From Thiohalocapsa halophila (GTDB lineage: Bacteria > Pseudomonadota > Gammaproteobacteria > Chromatiales > Chromatiaceae): a stretch of DNA of 64,000 nucleotides. Below the pieces are notes generated by a model. That model worked only from the letters and a program-made list of their open reading frames with translations, was not told the DNA's origin and ran no database searches. A program made the translations under genes and the position numbers. The DNA is taken from NCBI RefSeq assembly GCF_016583825.1, contig NZ_NRRV01000024.1, forward strand, positions 1-64,000, written 5' to 3'. Shown piece by piece: positions 30,114-40,327 of the stretch; within the stretch, counting starts at the first letter, position 1; each line of letters starts with the position of its first letter.

Positions 30114-30347
30114 TCAGGCGCCAGCGACCAGCCGGCGGCGCGCGGCGGGCACACCGGTCGCGCCCGGCTGACGCCGCGGCCGCGGTGTGCGCCGCCGGAC
30201 ACGGTGTACCCTGCGCGGCCGAGCACGCCGGGGTCGGCGCACCAGGAGCATAGAGAAGGACTCGACGGCGACGCTCGCCACACCAAGGGCGGCGTAGAGG
30301 AGGCTGAGGCCAAGCATCAGTAGCAGCAGATCGATCACGGGCAGCAT
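30114..30347 (-). CDS. Possible small membrane protein
   Basis: 77 residues from ATG at 30347. A hydrophobic helix (about 2-30, LPVIDLLLLMLGLSLLYAAL) is followed by a strongly Arg/Pro-rich tail that may be an artefact of GC-rich sequence. No family recognised. It lies between the BASS gene and the L,D-transpeptidase on the same strand. Confidence 0.35.
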   Translation of the reverse strand: MLPVIDLLLLMLGLSLLYAALGVASVAVESFSMLLVRRPRRARPRRVHRVRRRTPRPRRQPGATGVPAARRRLVAGA

Positions 30348-30523
30348 GGTGCGCTCCAACGGCGTTGTGGGCTGTGGGAGCAGCATGCGCCCATCGGTGG
30401 CTCATGCCGCGAGCCCGCGGCGACCATGCAGGACCACGCGCCGCCGAGTCGGCAAGCGCATCTGCCAGCCGCCCGGCGCGGATCAGGGCTAGGCCGGGCG
30501 GCGGCCGGCGCCAGCGGCGGCGC

Positions 30524-32800
30524 TCAGTCGGCGCGCAGAACGGGGAAGGAGAGCTCGTCGGCGATGCGCGGCACGGCCAGAGAGGAGGCGTCTTGGTCTT
30601 GCGCGGGGACAGACGGCCGGCGCTGGTCGCTGCGGCCGGGCGGCGGGATGCGCAGCGCGGGCACATGCTCCCAGGGGTCCAGGCGCGCGCGCTCCGGGCG
30701 CGGCGCCGCTGCCGAAGGGGCCCGCCGGAGCAAGGGCCGTTCGTCCACGATCCTGTCCACGAAACGGCCCGCCCCATCCAGCCGCAGCGTCGCCGCCGCG
30801 TTGTGCCCGCCCTGCCAGCTTGGCGCTGGATCAACCGCGGCTGACCTTGATGACGACCTCGGCGCTGACACCACCGCAGTGGCCGGACTCGCCGCGTCGG
30901 CTGGGTGTGCAGACTCGGGCTTGCGGTCCGCCGCGGCAGCGGCGGGCGCCGAGGGCCCGGTGTCTGCCGGTGAGGCGCTCGAGGTTTCTGCCGTGTCGTC
31001 GGCCGACAAGGCCGGCTCTGCGGAGCCGGCGGCATCCGCATCAGCGGTGACGGTCTCACCGACGGCGCTCGTATGGATTGCGACCGGCTCCGGATTCGGC
31101 TCGGAGGCTGGCTCAGATGCTGGCTGGGAGTCTGACTGGGGGGCTGGCTGGGGTGCGGGCTCGGGCTCTGCGAAGGCGATGCGCTCGGCACCGCTCACCG
31201 GCTCGTCGAGCATCGCCAACAGCCGCTGATCGCGGTCATAGATATCGCGGCGGAAGCCCACTCGGCCCGCGGCATCCGCCTTGGCGGTGAGGTAGTAGAG
31301 GAGCACGGGCAGGTGCTCGTCCAGATGCACCCAACGGGTGCTGCCGCGGCGCACCACGCGGTCTATATTCGACCTGTTCCACGCCGGCTCGTCCAGCACC
31401 TGCTCGGCGAGGGTGAGCGGGTCATGGACGCGCACACAGCCGTGGCTGTAGGTGCGCCGGGAGCGCTTGAAGAGGTAGCGCGACGGGGTGTCGTGCAGGT
31501 AGATGGCATGGCCGTTCGGGAACATGAACTTGACCCGGCCGAGGGCGTTGCGCGGCCCGGGCTCCTGCACCAGGTAGTACTGACCGCCGCTTCGCACCCG
31601 CTTGTAGCCGTCGGGCACCCCCTTGAACGTCTTCTTCTCGATGGAGCGCGGCACGGTCCAGGTCGGATTGAACACTAGGTATTCCATCTCGTCGCGGAAC
31701 ATGGGCGTCTGGTCGTCGACGGTGCCGATGATGCCACGGGTGCGCCAGGCTTCTTCATGATCGCGCACTAGATACAGCTCGAAGGCGGCCAAGTCCACGA
31801 ATAGATAGTCGGCAGGCAGGTCGTCATAGAGCCAGCGCATGCGCTCCAGATTGGCGCGGATGGTCAGCAGGCGCTCGTCGAGGGGCACGTTCAGCGCGCG
31901 CAGGGTGTTGGGCCCGACGATGCCGTCGGCGGCGAGCCCGGAGCGTTGCTGAAAGCCTTTGACGGCCTCGGCCAAGTCCTCGTCATAGACCTCGGGCACC
32001 GCGGCGACGCCGAGGTCGAGTCCATCGATGACTTCAAGATGCTCGCGGATCAGGGGCACCCGCGGGTCCTGTGCGCCCACCCGCAGATTCGGGCCGCCGG
32101 GGATGTCGTCCCAGCCGCCGCGGTCGGCGATGGCGAGGTAGCGCCGATAGCCCTTCTTGAGATTCCGGTAAAAGGCCGGGCTCGGCAGCATGGCTGTCAG
32201 CTCCTCCGCCATGCCGGGCGTCGCCAGCGCCTGCGCCAGGTCCGCCTTGAGTCGCTCGGCGTCCGCCGGCTCCACGAAGGTCCAATCGGGGTTCACATGC
32301 CGCGGATTGTGCTTGCCGAAGCGAAAATGGTGCACGTAGCGCAGTAGCGCATCGCAGAGCAGCAGTTCGGCGCTGGTCCGACGCTTCGCATCCCGCGCCG
32401 CCAGCGCGTCGGTCGCGAGCACCGTCTCGATGGCCTCGGCATGAAAGTCGCTCGGCAGGAAGCCGTCGGCGCGGCTCTGCCGGGCAAGTGCCAGCATGGT
32501 GCGGGCGCGGCGGCCGTCCCAGGCGGGCCGGTAGTCCCGCTCGGCATAAAACTCGGCGAGCAGTCGCGGCGAATAGAACTCGATATCGCGGCCCGCGAGC
32601 GCGACTGTGGGCGCCTCGGCGGATGCGTCGTCGGTGCCAAGGAAAGGCGACAGTGTTGTAGCCAGGTCGGCTGCCGCGGCGCCCGTCGCCAGCAGCAGAC
32701 AGAGTCCGATTGCCCCGGCCCGCGCGAGCGCCAGCAGCGGGCGCGCCGCGACGATGCCGGCTGCGGGTGGATCTTTGGCAAGAGCGCGGACGACTGGCAT
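30524..32800 (-). CDS. L,D-transpeptidase (YcbB/LdtD-like) with long C-terminal tail
   Basis: 758 residues from ATG at 32800. Signal-anchor helix at about 20-44 (GAIGLCLLLATGAAAA), scaffold domain, a peptidoglycan-binding helical domain (about 250-310, GFQQRSGLAADGIVGPNTLR) and a YkuD catalytic domain with YSHGCVRVHD near 450 (catalytic Cys). These enzymes make 3-3 crosslinks in the periplasm. After about residue 530 a 230-residue Pro/Ala/Ser/Glu tail (EPEPAPQPAPQSDSQ) has no known domain and is unusual for the family. A longer start at 32926 would add basic sequence before the signal. Confidence 0.9.
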   Translation of the reverse strand: MPVVRALAKDPPAAGIVAARPLLALARAGAIGLCLLLATGAAAADLATTLSPFLGTDDASAEAPTVALAGRDIEFYSPRLLAEFYAERDYRPAWDGRRARTMLALARQSRADGFLPSDFHAEAIETVLATDALAARDAKRRTSAELLLCDALLRYVHHFRFGKHNPRHVNPDWTFVEPADAERLKADLAQALATPGMAEELTAMLPSPAFYRNLKKGYRRYLAIADRGGWDDIPGGPNLRVGAQDPRVPLIREHLEVIDGLDLGVAAVPEVYDEDLAEAVKGFQQRSGLAADGIVGPNTLRALNVPLDERLLTIRANLERMRWLYDDLPADYLFVDLAAFELYLVRDHEEAWRTRGIIGTVDDQTPMFRDEMEYLVFNPTWTVPRSIEKKTFKGVPDGYKRVRSGGQYYLVQEPGPRNALGRVKFMFPNGHAIYLHDTPSRYLFKRSRRTYSHGCVRVHDPLTLAEQVLDEPAWNRSNIDRVVRRGSTRWVHLDEHLPVLLYYLTAKADAAGRVGFRRDIYDRDQRLLAMLDEPVSGAERIAFAEPEPAPQPAPQSDSQPASEPASEPNPEPVAIHTSAVGETVTADADAAGSAEPALSADDTAETSSASPADTGPSAPAAAAADRKPESAHPADAASPATAVVSAPRSSSRSAAVDPAPSWQGGHNAAATLRLDGAGRFVDRIVDERPLLRRAPSAAAPRPERARLDPWEHVPALRIPPPGRSDQRRPSVPAQDQDASSLAVPRIADELSFPVLRAD

Positions 32801-33142
32801 AGCCGAAAACCTCGGTGCTGGGCGCGGCTGCTTTGAGAGCGAACCCGAGCTGCAACAGATAGATAGCGGCACTATACCGAAGCTAGGTGAGAACCGCAGC
32901 TTGGCACGCGCCGAGGGCTTGCTCACGACTGCGTCCTCCCCTAGGCAATCGCTGCGTAGCCAGGGCTTCCAGCCCTAATTGTGTCACGCCAGGGTGGCCT
33001 GACTACGCAGGCAGCAGTCTCAGGTGCTCGGAGCCATGATCAAGTCGCACGCCAAGCTTGCCGGCGGCCGACCGCGCGAGCGCGGAGCTAGCCGAGCCGC
33101 CACCCTATCGAGCGCGCCGGAGGGGTGCCGGTCACCAGGCGC
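32801..33142. other. Intergenic, 342 bp, no supported gene
   Basis: Lies between the start of the L,D-transpeptidase and the end of the spoVR gene. It should hold the transpeptidase promoter and the end of the spoVR transcript. I see only a weak CAGGGCTTCCAGCCCTAATT hairpin near 32960. Confidence 0.4.
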
Positions 33143-34636
33143 TCAGGCCTCGCTCAGCAGCTGCACCCGCCCCTCTTCATCCACGGCCTCCAGTCGCACA
33201 TCGAACCCCCAGAGCCGGCGAATATGCAGCAGCATCTCGTCCAGGGTGTCTCCGAGCGGGCGACGGTTGTGGCGAAAATGGCGCAGGGTCATGGAGCGAT
33301 CGCCGCGCAGGTCGACGTCGTAGACCTGGATGTTGGGCTCGCGGTTGCCGAGGTTGTACTGCTCGGCCAGCGCTTGGCGCAGCTGGCGATAGCCGATTTC
33401 TTCGTGGATCGCGGTGATCTCCAGGGTGTCCTCGCGGTCGTCATCGCGTACCTGGAAGAGGTGGAAGTCGCGCATCAGCTTGGGCGAGAGATATTGCGCG
33501 ATGAAGCTCTCATCCTTGAAGTTGCGCATGGCGAAGTCGAGCACCTTGAGCCAGTCGCCGCCGGCGATGTCCGGGAACCAGTAGCGGTCCTCGTCGGTGG
33601 GCTCCTCGCAGATGCGCCGAATGTCGCGCATCATCGCAAAGCCCAGCGCATAGGGGTTGATGCCCGAATAATAGGGGGAGTCGAAATCCGGCTGATAAAC
33701 GACGTTGGTGTGCGATTGCAGCACTTCCATCATGAAGCCGTCGGTTACCATGCCCTGGTCGTAGAGACGATTCAGCAGAGTGTAATGCCAGAAGGTCGCC
33801 CAGCCTTCGTTCATGACCTGGGTCTGGCGCTGCGGGTAGAAATATTGACCGACCTTGCGCACGATGCGCACCACCTCACGCTGCCAGGGCTCCAGCAGGG
33901 GTGCATTCTTCTCGATGAAATAGAGCAGGTTCTCTTGGGGCTCTTCCGGAAAGCGCTGCTCGCGCTGGCCGCCGCCGCCGCCCGCCTGCTCCCCCGGCAG
34001 CGTCCGCCAGAGGTCGTTCACTTGCGACTGGAGGTAGGCCTCGCGCTCCGCCTGCCGGCGCTTTTCTTCGGACAACGACAACGGCGACGGCCGCTTGTAG
34101 CGATCCACGCCGTAATTCATCAATGCATGACAGGAGTCCAGCAGCAGTTCGACCTCTTCCTGGCCGTAGCGCTCCTCGCACTCAGCGATGTAATTACGCG
34201 CGAAGACCAGATAGTCGATGATGGCGTCGGCGCTCGTCCAGGTGCGGAAGAGATAATTGCCCTTGAAGAAGCTGTTGTGGCCGTAGCTCGCGTGTGCGAT
34301 CACCAGCGCCTGCATCGGCAGGGTGTTCTCCTCCATGAGGTAGGCGATGCAAGGGTCGGAGTTGATGACGATCTCGTACGCCAGCCCCATCTGCCCGCGG
34401 CGGTAGGTCTGCTCGGTGGAGACGAACTGCTTGCCGAAGGACCAGTGGTGGTAGTTGATGGGCAGGCCGACGCTGGAGTAGGCGTCGATCATCTGCTCCG
34501 AGGAGATCACTTCCACCTGGTTGGCATAGGTGTCCAGGCCGAACTCGTCATGGGCGATGCGCGCGATCTCTTTGTCGAAGCGCTTCAGGAGCGGGAAGCT
34601 CCATTCGGACGAGTCGGAGATGAGTTTGTCTGGCAT
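33143..34636 (-). CDS. SpoVR family protein
   Basis: 497 residues from ATG at 34636. Conserved blocks NYHHWSFGKQF, GLAYEIVINSDPCIAYLMEE and HASYGHNSFFKGNYLF, then QVMNEGWATFWHYTLLNRLY, with many His/Glu residues that could bind metal. The family's biochemical role is unknown; in Enterobacteria it is coexpressed with YeaG and YeaH under RpoS and nitrogen starvation. Last gene of the prkA-yeaH-spoVR operon. Full length for the family. Confidence 0.93.
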   Translation of the reverse strand: MPDKLISDSSEWSFPLLKRFDKEIARIAHDEFGLDTYANQVEVISSEQMIDAYSSVGLPINYHHWSFGKQFVSTEQTYRRGQMGLAYEIVINSDPCIAYLMEENTLPMQALVIAHASYGHNSFFKGNYLFRTWTSADAIIDYLVFARNYIAECEERYGQEEVELLLDSCHALMNYGVDRYKRPSPLSLSEEKRRQAEREAYLQSQVNDLWRTLPGEQAGGGGGQREQRFPEEPQENLLYFIEKNAPLLEPWQREVVRIVRKVGQYFYPQRQTQVMNEGWATFWHYTLLNRLYDQGMVTDGFMMEVLQSHTNVVYQPDFDSPYYSGINPYALGFAMMRDIRRICEEPTDEDRYWFPDIAGGDWLKVLDFAMRNFKDESFIAQYLSPKLMRDFHLFQVRDDDREDTLEITAIHEEIGYRQLRQALAEQYNLGNREPNIQVYDVDLRGDRSMTLRHFRHNRRPLGDTLDEMLLHIRRLWGFDVRLEAVDEEGRVQLLSEA

Positions 34637-34698
34637 GGGTACTCGCGCTGATCCGGGCGTCACTGAATTCCGGGCTCAGAGCCCATTGTTAGGCATTC

Positions 34699-34752
34699 AG
34701 TACGGAGTACGAAGTACGGGGACGGTGGCTCGCGTACTCCGTACTCCGTACT
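34699..34752. repeat. 12-bp perfect inverted repeat (AGTAC-rich)
   Basis: AGTACGGAGTAC (34699-34710) and GTACTCCGTACT (34741-34752) form a perfect 12-bp stem with a 30-base spacer, in the yeaH-spoVR gap. The extended 19-base word AGTACGGAGTACGAAGTAC (34699-34717) recurs inverted at 41965-41983. Confidence 0.95.
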
Positions 34753-34754
34753 CG

Positions 34755-36026
34755 CTACGCTTCTTGCCGCTTGAAGAGCTCGCGGAACACGGGGTAAATG
34801 TCGTCCGCGCCGCCGATCTCTTCCATGGCAAAGTGGGAATGCATCGCCTTCACGTCCTGATAGGCGTACCAGAGACTCTGGTGCTGGCGCGGCGTGATTT
34901 CCACGTAGGCGTAGTAGCGCATCAGCGGCATGAGCCGATTGATGAGCAAGTCGCGGCAGATGGCGGAGTCCGAGTCCCAGTTGTCGCCGTCCGACGCCTG
35001 CGCAGCATAGATGTTCCAGCTGCCGGAGTCGTAGCGCTCCGTGATGACCTCGTGAGCCAGGTTCAGGGCGCTTGAGACCACGGTGCCGCCGGTCTCGCGG
35101 GAGTAGAAGAACTCCTGCTCGTCCACTTCCTGGGCGATGGTGTGGTGGCGGATGAAGACGACGTCGATCTGGTCGTAGTTCCGCTGCAGAAAGAGATACA
35201 GCAGGATGAAGAAGCGCTTGGCCAGGTTCTTGCGCACCTGGTCCATGGAGCCGGAGACGTCCATCAGGCAGAGCATCACCGCCTTGCTGGTGGGCTCCGG
35301 CTGCTTGGTGAAGGACTGGTAGCGCAGGTCGAAGGTATCGATGAAGGGCAGCGCCGCGAGCCGCGTCTTGAGGCGGTCGATCTGCTCGCGCAGCGCCACC
35401 ACCCGGGCGTCGTCCTCCGGCACGCCCTCGGCGAGGAGCTGCTCGACTTCTTCTTCCAAGGCGCGGATGCGCCCGCGGTGCGGCGCGCCCAGCGCCGTGC
35501 GCCGGGCGATGGCACCCTTGAGTGAGCGCACGACATCGATATTGCTGGGCGCGCCCTCGGTGGTGTACCCGGCACGCACGGTCTTGAATTCCGTGGTGCC
35601 CATGAGCTGGTTGCGCACCAGATTGGGCAGCTCAAGGTCGTCGAACAGCAGGTCCAGGAATTCCTCCCGCGAGAGCTCGAAGACGAAGTCGTCCTCGCCC
35701 TTGCCGCCGCGGCCGGCCCGCCCCTGCCCGGAGCCCGATCCGGAGCCGCCCTCGGGGCGCTGCACCCGGTCGCCGGCCTCGAACTCCTTGTTGCCGGGGT
35801 GGATCATGTCCCGGGTGCCGCCCTGGCCATGGTGGAAAATGGGCTCGGAGATGTCCTTGGATGGGATGCCCACCTGCTCACCGCCATCGATGTCGGTGAT
35901 GCTGCGGCGGTTGACCGCATCCGACACGGCCCGCTTGAGCTGGCTCTTGTAACGCTTCAAGAACCGCTGCCGATTGACGGTGCTCTTGTTCTTGGCGTTG
36001 AGACGTCGGTCGATGAAGTGGGACAT
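34755..36026 (-). CDS. yeaH: YeaH/YhbH family von Willebrand-type protein (DUF444)
   Basis: 423 residues from ATG at 36026, which starts the family block [21 protein letters not shown] disordered Gly/Ser-rich linker ([18 protein letters not shown]) follows, and the C-terminal half carries a VWA-like domain with [12 protein letters not shown] (MIDAS DxSxS) near residue 250, then [21 protein letters not shown]444 proteins act with the PrkA kinase and SpoVR. 143 bp after prkA and 119 bp before spoVR, same strand. Confidence 0.93.
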   Translation of the reverse strand: MSHFIDRRLNAKNKSTVNRQRFLKRYKSQLKRAVSDAVNRRSITDIDGGEQVGIPSKDISEPIFHHGQGGTRDMIHPGNKEFEAGDRVQRPEGGSGSGSGQGRAGRGGKGEDDFVFELSREEFLDLLFDDLELPNLVRNQLMGTTEFKTVRAGYTTEGAPSNIDVVRSLKGAIARRTALGAPHRGRIRALEEEVEQLLAEGVPEDDARVVALREQIDRLKTRLAALPFIDTFDLRYQSFTKQPEPTSKAVMLCLMDVSGSMDQVRKNLAKRFFILLYLFLQRNYDQIDVVFIRHHTIAQEVDEQEFFYSRETGGTVVSSALNLAHEVITERYDSGSWNIYAAQASDGDNWDSDSAICRDLLINRLMPLMRYYAYVEITPRQHQSLWYAYQDVKAMHSHFAMEEIGGADDIYPVFRELFKRQEA

Positions 36027-36168
36027 AAAATTCGGTGGCTCGCGTTGCACTGGCTGGGTCGAAGTGATCCGCTCCCCTGAAGAGGCCGCATGTCCAGACA
36101 CCCAAGGGCCGCGGGCTGGGGGCTAAGGCGCGGCGCGGTCTTCCTCAGCCCTCAGCCTTCGCTGCTTC

Positions 36169-38091
36169 CTATTGCGACTTCCGCACGCGCAAGTACCACT
36201 CCGACAGCAACCGTACCTGCTTAGGCGTATAGCCCTTCTCGACCATACGCTCGACGAACTGCTCGTGCTTCTTCTTGTCGTCCGCCGAGGCCTTGGCGTT
36301 GAAGGAGATCACCGGCAGCAGCTCCTCGGTGTTCGAGAACATTTTCTTCTCGATCACGACGCGCAGCTTCTCATAGCTGGTCCAGCGCGGGTTGGCGCCG
36401 TTGTTGTTGGCGCGGGCCCGCAGCACGAAGTTGACGATCTCGTTGCGGAAGTCCTTGGGATTGGAGATCCCCGCGGGCTTCTCGATCTTCTCCAGCTCCT
36501 CGTTGAGCGCGCCGCGGTTCATCATCTCGCCGGTGTCCGGATCGCGGTACTCCTGGTCCTGGATCCAGTAGTCGGCGTAGGTGACATAGCGGTCGAAGAT
36601 GTTCTGGCCGTATTCGGCGTAGGACTCCAGATATGCCGTCTGCAGCTCCTTGCCGATGAACTCCGCATAGCGGGGCGCGAGGTACTGCTTGAGGAAGCCC
36701 ACGTAGCGATCCTGCACCTCCGGCGGCAGATGCTCGCGCACGATCTGGCGCTCCAGCACGTACAGCAGATGGACCGGGTTCGCGGCCACCTCAGTGTGGT
36801 CGAAGTTGAATACCTGGGAGAGGATCTTGAACGCGAACCGCGTCGAGATCCCGGACATGCCCTCGTCGACGCCGGCGTAGTCGCGGTACTCCTGCACCGA
36901 CTTGGCCTTGGGGTCCGTGTCTTTGAGGTTCTCGCCGTCGTAAACGCGCATCTTGGAGAAGATGCTGGAGTTCTCCGGCTCCTTCAGGCGCGTCAGCACC
37001 GAGAACTGCGACATCATCTCCAGCGTGCCCGGGGCACAGGGCGCCTGGTTCAGGGAGCTGTGGCGCAGCAGCTTGTCGTAGATCTGCTTTTCTTCCGTGA
37101 CCCGCAGGCAGTACGGCACCTTGACGATGAAGACGCGGTCGAGGAAGGCCTCGTTGTTCTTGTTGTTACGGAAGGACTGCCACTCGGACTCGTTGCTGTG
37201 TGCCAGGATGATGCCCTGGAAGGGCAGTGCCGAGAGGCCCTCGGTGGCGTTGTAGTTGCCTTCCTGCGTGGCCGTCAGCAGCGGATGCAGCACCTTGATG
37301 GGCGCCTTGAACATCTCGACGAATTCCATCAGGCCCTGGTTGGCGCGGCACAGGGCCCCGGAGTAGCTGTAGGCGTCGGCGTCGTTCTGGGCATAGTGCT
37401 CCAGCTGGCGGATATCGACCTTGCCCACCAGGGAGGAGATGTCCTGGTTGTTCTCGTCGCCCGGCTCGGTCTTGGCGACGGCCACCTGCTCTAGGATGCT
37501 CGGGTACAGCTTCACCACCCGGAACTTGGTGATGTCGCCGTTGTACTCCTGCAGGCGCTTGACGGCCCAGGGCGACATGATGGTGCGCAGACACCGGGGC
37601 GGAATGCCATAGTCCTCTTCGAGGATGGGCCCATCTTCCTCCGGCGAGAACAGGCTGAGCGGCGATTCGAACACCGGCGAGTCCTTGATGGCGTAGAAGG
37701 GCACCTTCTCCATCAGCTCCTTCAGCTTCTCGGCCAGCGAGGACTTGCCGCCGCCGACGGGGCCGAGCAGGTAGAGAATCTGCTTGCGCTCCTCCAGGCC
37801 CTGGGCGGCGTGCTTGAGATAGGACACCAGCTGCTCGATCGCGTCCTCCATACCGAAGAAGTCCGCAAACGCCGGGTAGCGCTTGATGACCTTGTTCTGA
37901 AAGATGCGGCTCTGGCGCGCATCGTTGTGGGTGTCTATCAGCTCGGGCTCGCCGATCGCCGCAAGCAGACGCTCCGCCGCACCGGCATAGGCCATCGGAT
38001 CGTTTTTACACAGATCCAGGTACTCCTGCAGGCTCATGTCCTCTTCGCGAGAGGACTCGTAGCGGGCCTGGTAGCGCTCGAAGATCGACAT
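36169..38091 (-). CDS. yeaG: PrkA-type serine protein kinase
   Basis: 640 residues, the standard length. The N-terminal AAA domain has a Walker A LLGPVGGGKSSLAEKL near residue 110. The C-terminal PrkA domain includes NIFDRYVTYADYWIQDQEYR and EELEKIEKPAGI. The protein phosphorylates substrates in stationary phase and nutrient stress, and is the first gene of a kinase-VWA-SpoVR set. Upstream 38092-38377 has no gene and should contain the operon promoter. Confidence 0.95.
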   Translation of the reverse strand: MSIFERYQARYESSREEDMSLQEYLDLCKNDPMAYAGAAERLLAAIGEPELIDTHNDARQSRIFQNKVIKRYPAFADFFGMEDAIEQLVSYLKHAAQGLEERKQILYLLGPVGGGKSSLAEKLKELMEKVPFYAIKDSPVFESPLSLFSPEEDGPILEEDYGIPPRCLRTIMSPWAVKRLQEYNGDITKFRVVKLYPSILEQVAVAKTEPGDENNQDISSLVGKVDIRQLEHYAQNDADAYSYSGALCRANQGLMEFVEMFKAPIKVLHPLLTATQEGNYNATEGLSALPFQGIILAHSNESEWQSFRNNKNNEAFLDRVFIVKVPYCLRVTEEKQIYDKLLRHSSLNQAPCAPGTLEMMSQFSVLTRLKEPENSSIFSKMRVYDGENLKDTDPKAKSVQEYRDYAGVDEGMSGISTRFAFKILSQVFNFDHTEVAANPVHLLYVLERQIVREHLPPEVQDRYVGFLKQYLAPRYAEFIGKELQTAYLESYAEYGQNIFDRYVTYADYWIQDQEYRDPDTGEMMNRGALNEELEKIEKPAGISNPKDFRNEIVNFVLRARANNNGANPRWTSYEKLRVVIEKKMFSNTEELLPVISFNAKASADDKKKHEQFVERMVEKGYTPKQVRLLSEWYLRVRKSQ

Positions 38092-38377
38092 TCAGCACAC
38101 CTCGTTTCGGTTGTCTGTCCGGACGCGAGCGGCGGGCGATCCGGCGTGGCATATCGCTTTAAGATTGCAACGCCGAGGGCGAACTGCAAGGTCCGCGCCA
38201 AGCAAGGACCGTCGTCGTCACCCGCAACCGGCGGGATTCGTCCCTCCGCAGCATGCCACTTTTGAGTGCGGTGCGCGCGCACCCGCGCATCCCATAGAGT
38301 GCACTGCGGCAGGGAGCGGCGCGACGGGCGCCTCGTGTTCGGGAACTTTGCGCTTAGACAGGTCCCCTCGCAAGGGT

Positions 38378-39739
38378 TCAATTCCCTGCTCGGGGTGGCC
38401 TTGTAGACCGCCGGTCGGCGCCCGCTCCCGCCCCTCGCCTCGTGTGGCGCTCGAGCCACCACCAGCAAGCCCCCAAGGCACACAGGCCGACCAATACGGG
38501 CGCCGGATTGCTCCAGGCCACCACCAGCAGCGCTGCCGCCGTGAGGCAAAGATAGACCAGCGGCGGCCAGGGATACCAGGGGATGCGAAAGGGCCGCGGC
38601 AGCGTCGGCTCCCGGTGCCGCAGCCGCAGGGCACCGAGTACGGTCAGCAGCGACGAGAGCATCAGGGTAAACCCCGCGAAGGCCAGCACGGCGCCGAACG
38701 TGCCGGTGAGAATGAGCACCAATGCCAGCACCAGCGACAACAGCACCGCCCTTGTTGGTGCACCGCGGCGGTTGCGCGCACCGAAAATGCCCAGTGCGGG
38801 GCTGTCTTCCGCCATGGCTTCGAACACGCGCGGCCCCGCCAGCAGCATGGCACTGATGGTAGAGAGCAATAAAAGCGCCAGCATGGCACTGATCAGCCGC
38901 CCGCCGCCCTCGCCGAACAGCCAGCGCGCCGAGAGCGCGCCCACCTCCACGGTGCCGGCCAGCTCGTCCAACGGCACGCTGCGCAGAAACACCCAGTTCA
39001 ATAGCAGGTACAACAGTGTCACCAGGGCCGTGCCCAGCAGCAGGGCCCGCGGCACCAGGCGCTGCGGCGATTGCACTTCCGCGGCCACGTAGGTCGCGGC
39101 ATTCCAGCCCGAATAGGCGTAGGAGACATACACCAGCGACAGGGCGAACGCCGGCGAGAAGACGGCCGCGGCGGTGCCGGCGTCAGGCAGCGGCGTCAGG
39201 GCGCCGGGCGCCGCCGGCAGCAATAGACCCGCGGCGCAAAAGAGCAGGATGGCCACGATCTTGAGCAGCGTCATCAGCACCTGGAAACCGGTGCCGAGCC
39301 TGACGTCGAAGGCGTGGAGGGCCGCGATCACGACCACCGCCACGGCCGCGGTGGGTGTCGGGGCCACCGGCACCACGGTCGCCGCGTACTGACCGAAGGC
39401 CATGGCCGCCAGCGCCACGGGTGCGGCGAAGCCCACGGTGGTGGAGATCCAGCCCGCGATGAGCCCGACGGCGGGGCTGAAGCTCCGGCGCAGATAAACG
39501 TATTCGCCCCCCGAGCGCGGCAGCGCTGCCGCCAGCTCGGCATAGACCAGAGCGCCGCAGGCGGCCACCAAGCCGCCCAGCAGCCACAGCAGCAGTAAGG
39601 CGGCGCCGTTATGCACGCCTTGGGCTTGCAGGCCGAGGGTCGTGAACACGCCCGTGCCGATCATATTGGCCACCACCAAAAGGGTGGCGGCACGCAGATC
39701 GAAGGTTTGGGGTGCGCGGCGCGCGGGCGCCACCCTCAT
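38378..39739 (-). CDS. APC-family amino acid permease
   Basis: 453 residues with twelve hydrophobic helices. The first helix carries VVANMIGTGVFTTLGL, the APC consensus for substrate binding, and the YSGWNAATYVAAEVQSP block lies in helix 6-7. Closest in layout to the basic/neutral amino acid exchangers of the family; the substrate is uncertain. A short, Arg-rich end follows the last helix. Confidence 0.9.
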   Translation of the reverse strand: MRVAPARRAPQTFDLRAATLLVVANMIGTGVFTTLGLQAQGVHNGAALLLLWLLGGLVAACGALVYAELAAALPRSGGEYVYLRRSFSPAVGLIAGWISTTVGFAAPVALAAMAFGQYAATVVPVAPTPTAAVAVVVIAALHAFDVRLGTGFQVLMTLLKIVAILLFCAAGLLLPAAPGALTPLPDAGTAAAVFSPAFALSLVYVSYAYSGWNAATYVAAEVQSPQRLVPRALLLGTALVTLLYLLLNWVFLRSVPLDELAGTVEVGALSARWLFGEGGGRLISAMLALLLLSTISAMLLAGPRVFEAMAEDSPALGIFGARNRRGAPTRAVLLSLVLALVLILTGTFGAVLAFAGFTLMLSSLLTVLGALRLRHREPTLPRPFRIPWYPWPPLVYLCLTAAALLVVAWSNPAPVLVGLCALGACWWWLERHTRRGAGAGADRRSTRPPRAGN

Positions 39740-39776
39740 GGCATGGCAGCCGACGCTGCGGCTGTGGGCGGCTGTC

Positions 39777-40028
39777 TCATTCCGGGTCCAGCACGCTGAA
39801 GCACAGCAGCGTCGCCACCAGCCCGAAAGTCAGCAGGCACCCCGTGCCGCCGCAGATCAACAGCAGCCCGGCCGCGATGAGCCAGATGATCAGACACGTA
39901 CTCTGATTGGCCTTGTAGGCGCGCGTGGCTTTGCGCTCTTGGAACTCACGATAATCGGCGCGCCCTTCGCAGAGCCAGTCCAGGAAGCGGCGCGGCCAGT
40001 GCAGGGGAGAATGTCGCTGCGGAGCCAT
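39777..40028 (-). CDS. Small membrane protein
   Basis: 83 residues from ATG at 40028. A basic soluble start (RFLDWLCEGRADYREFQERK) is followed by two close hydrophobic helices with cysteines (LIIWLIAAGLLLICGG, LLTFGLVATLLCFSV). No family recognised. It is 38 bp from the permease gene on the same strand and may be cotranscribed with it. Confidence 0.55.
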   Translation of the reverse strand: MAPQRHSPLHWPRRFLDWLCEGRADYREFQERKATRAYKANQSTCLIIWLIAAGLLLICGGTGCLLTFGLVATLLCFSVLDPE

Positions 40029-40327
40029 CGGCGGTCTCGTGCTCCAGCGTGATAGGGCGGCATAATCCGGCGGCGAGCCTGGGCTCGGCCAGCACGCCCA
40101 CTCACCGGTATCGCCATTTGGTCGGAGCATGGCGGCGACGCAGCCGGCGGGCAAGGGTCGGCGAATGCGAATTAGACCGGCTCGTCCCCTGCGCGCCGAG
40201 CAGCGCCCGCACGCCGAAGCGATTCTGCCAGGACAGGTTGCCGGCAGGCGCTTGCAGCGCACCAGCCGAGCCCGTACCTTGCCCAGTACATCAAGCCAGC
40301 CGCTGGTCTCGCACCTGCTCGCCCGGC

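Noticed and set aside
38350..38390. A T-arm-like segment (GGGTTCAATTCCC) near 38.36 kb that might be part of a tRNA
   Set aside because: No acceptor, D or anticodon arms fit around it on either strand.
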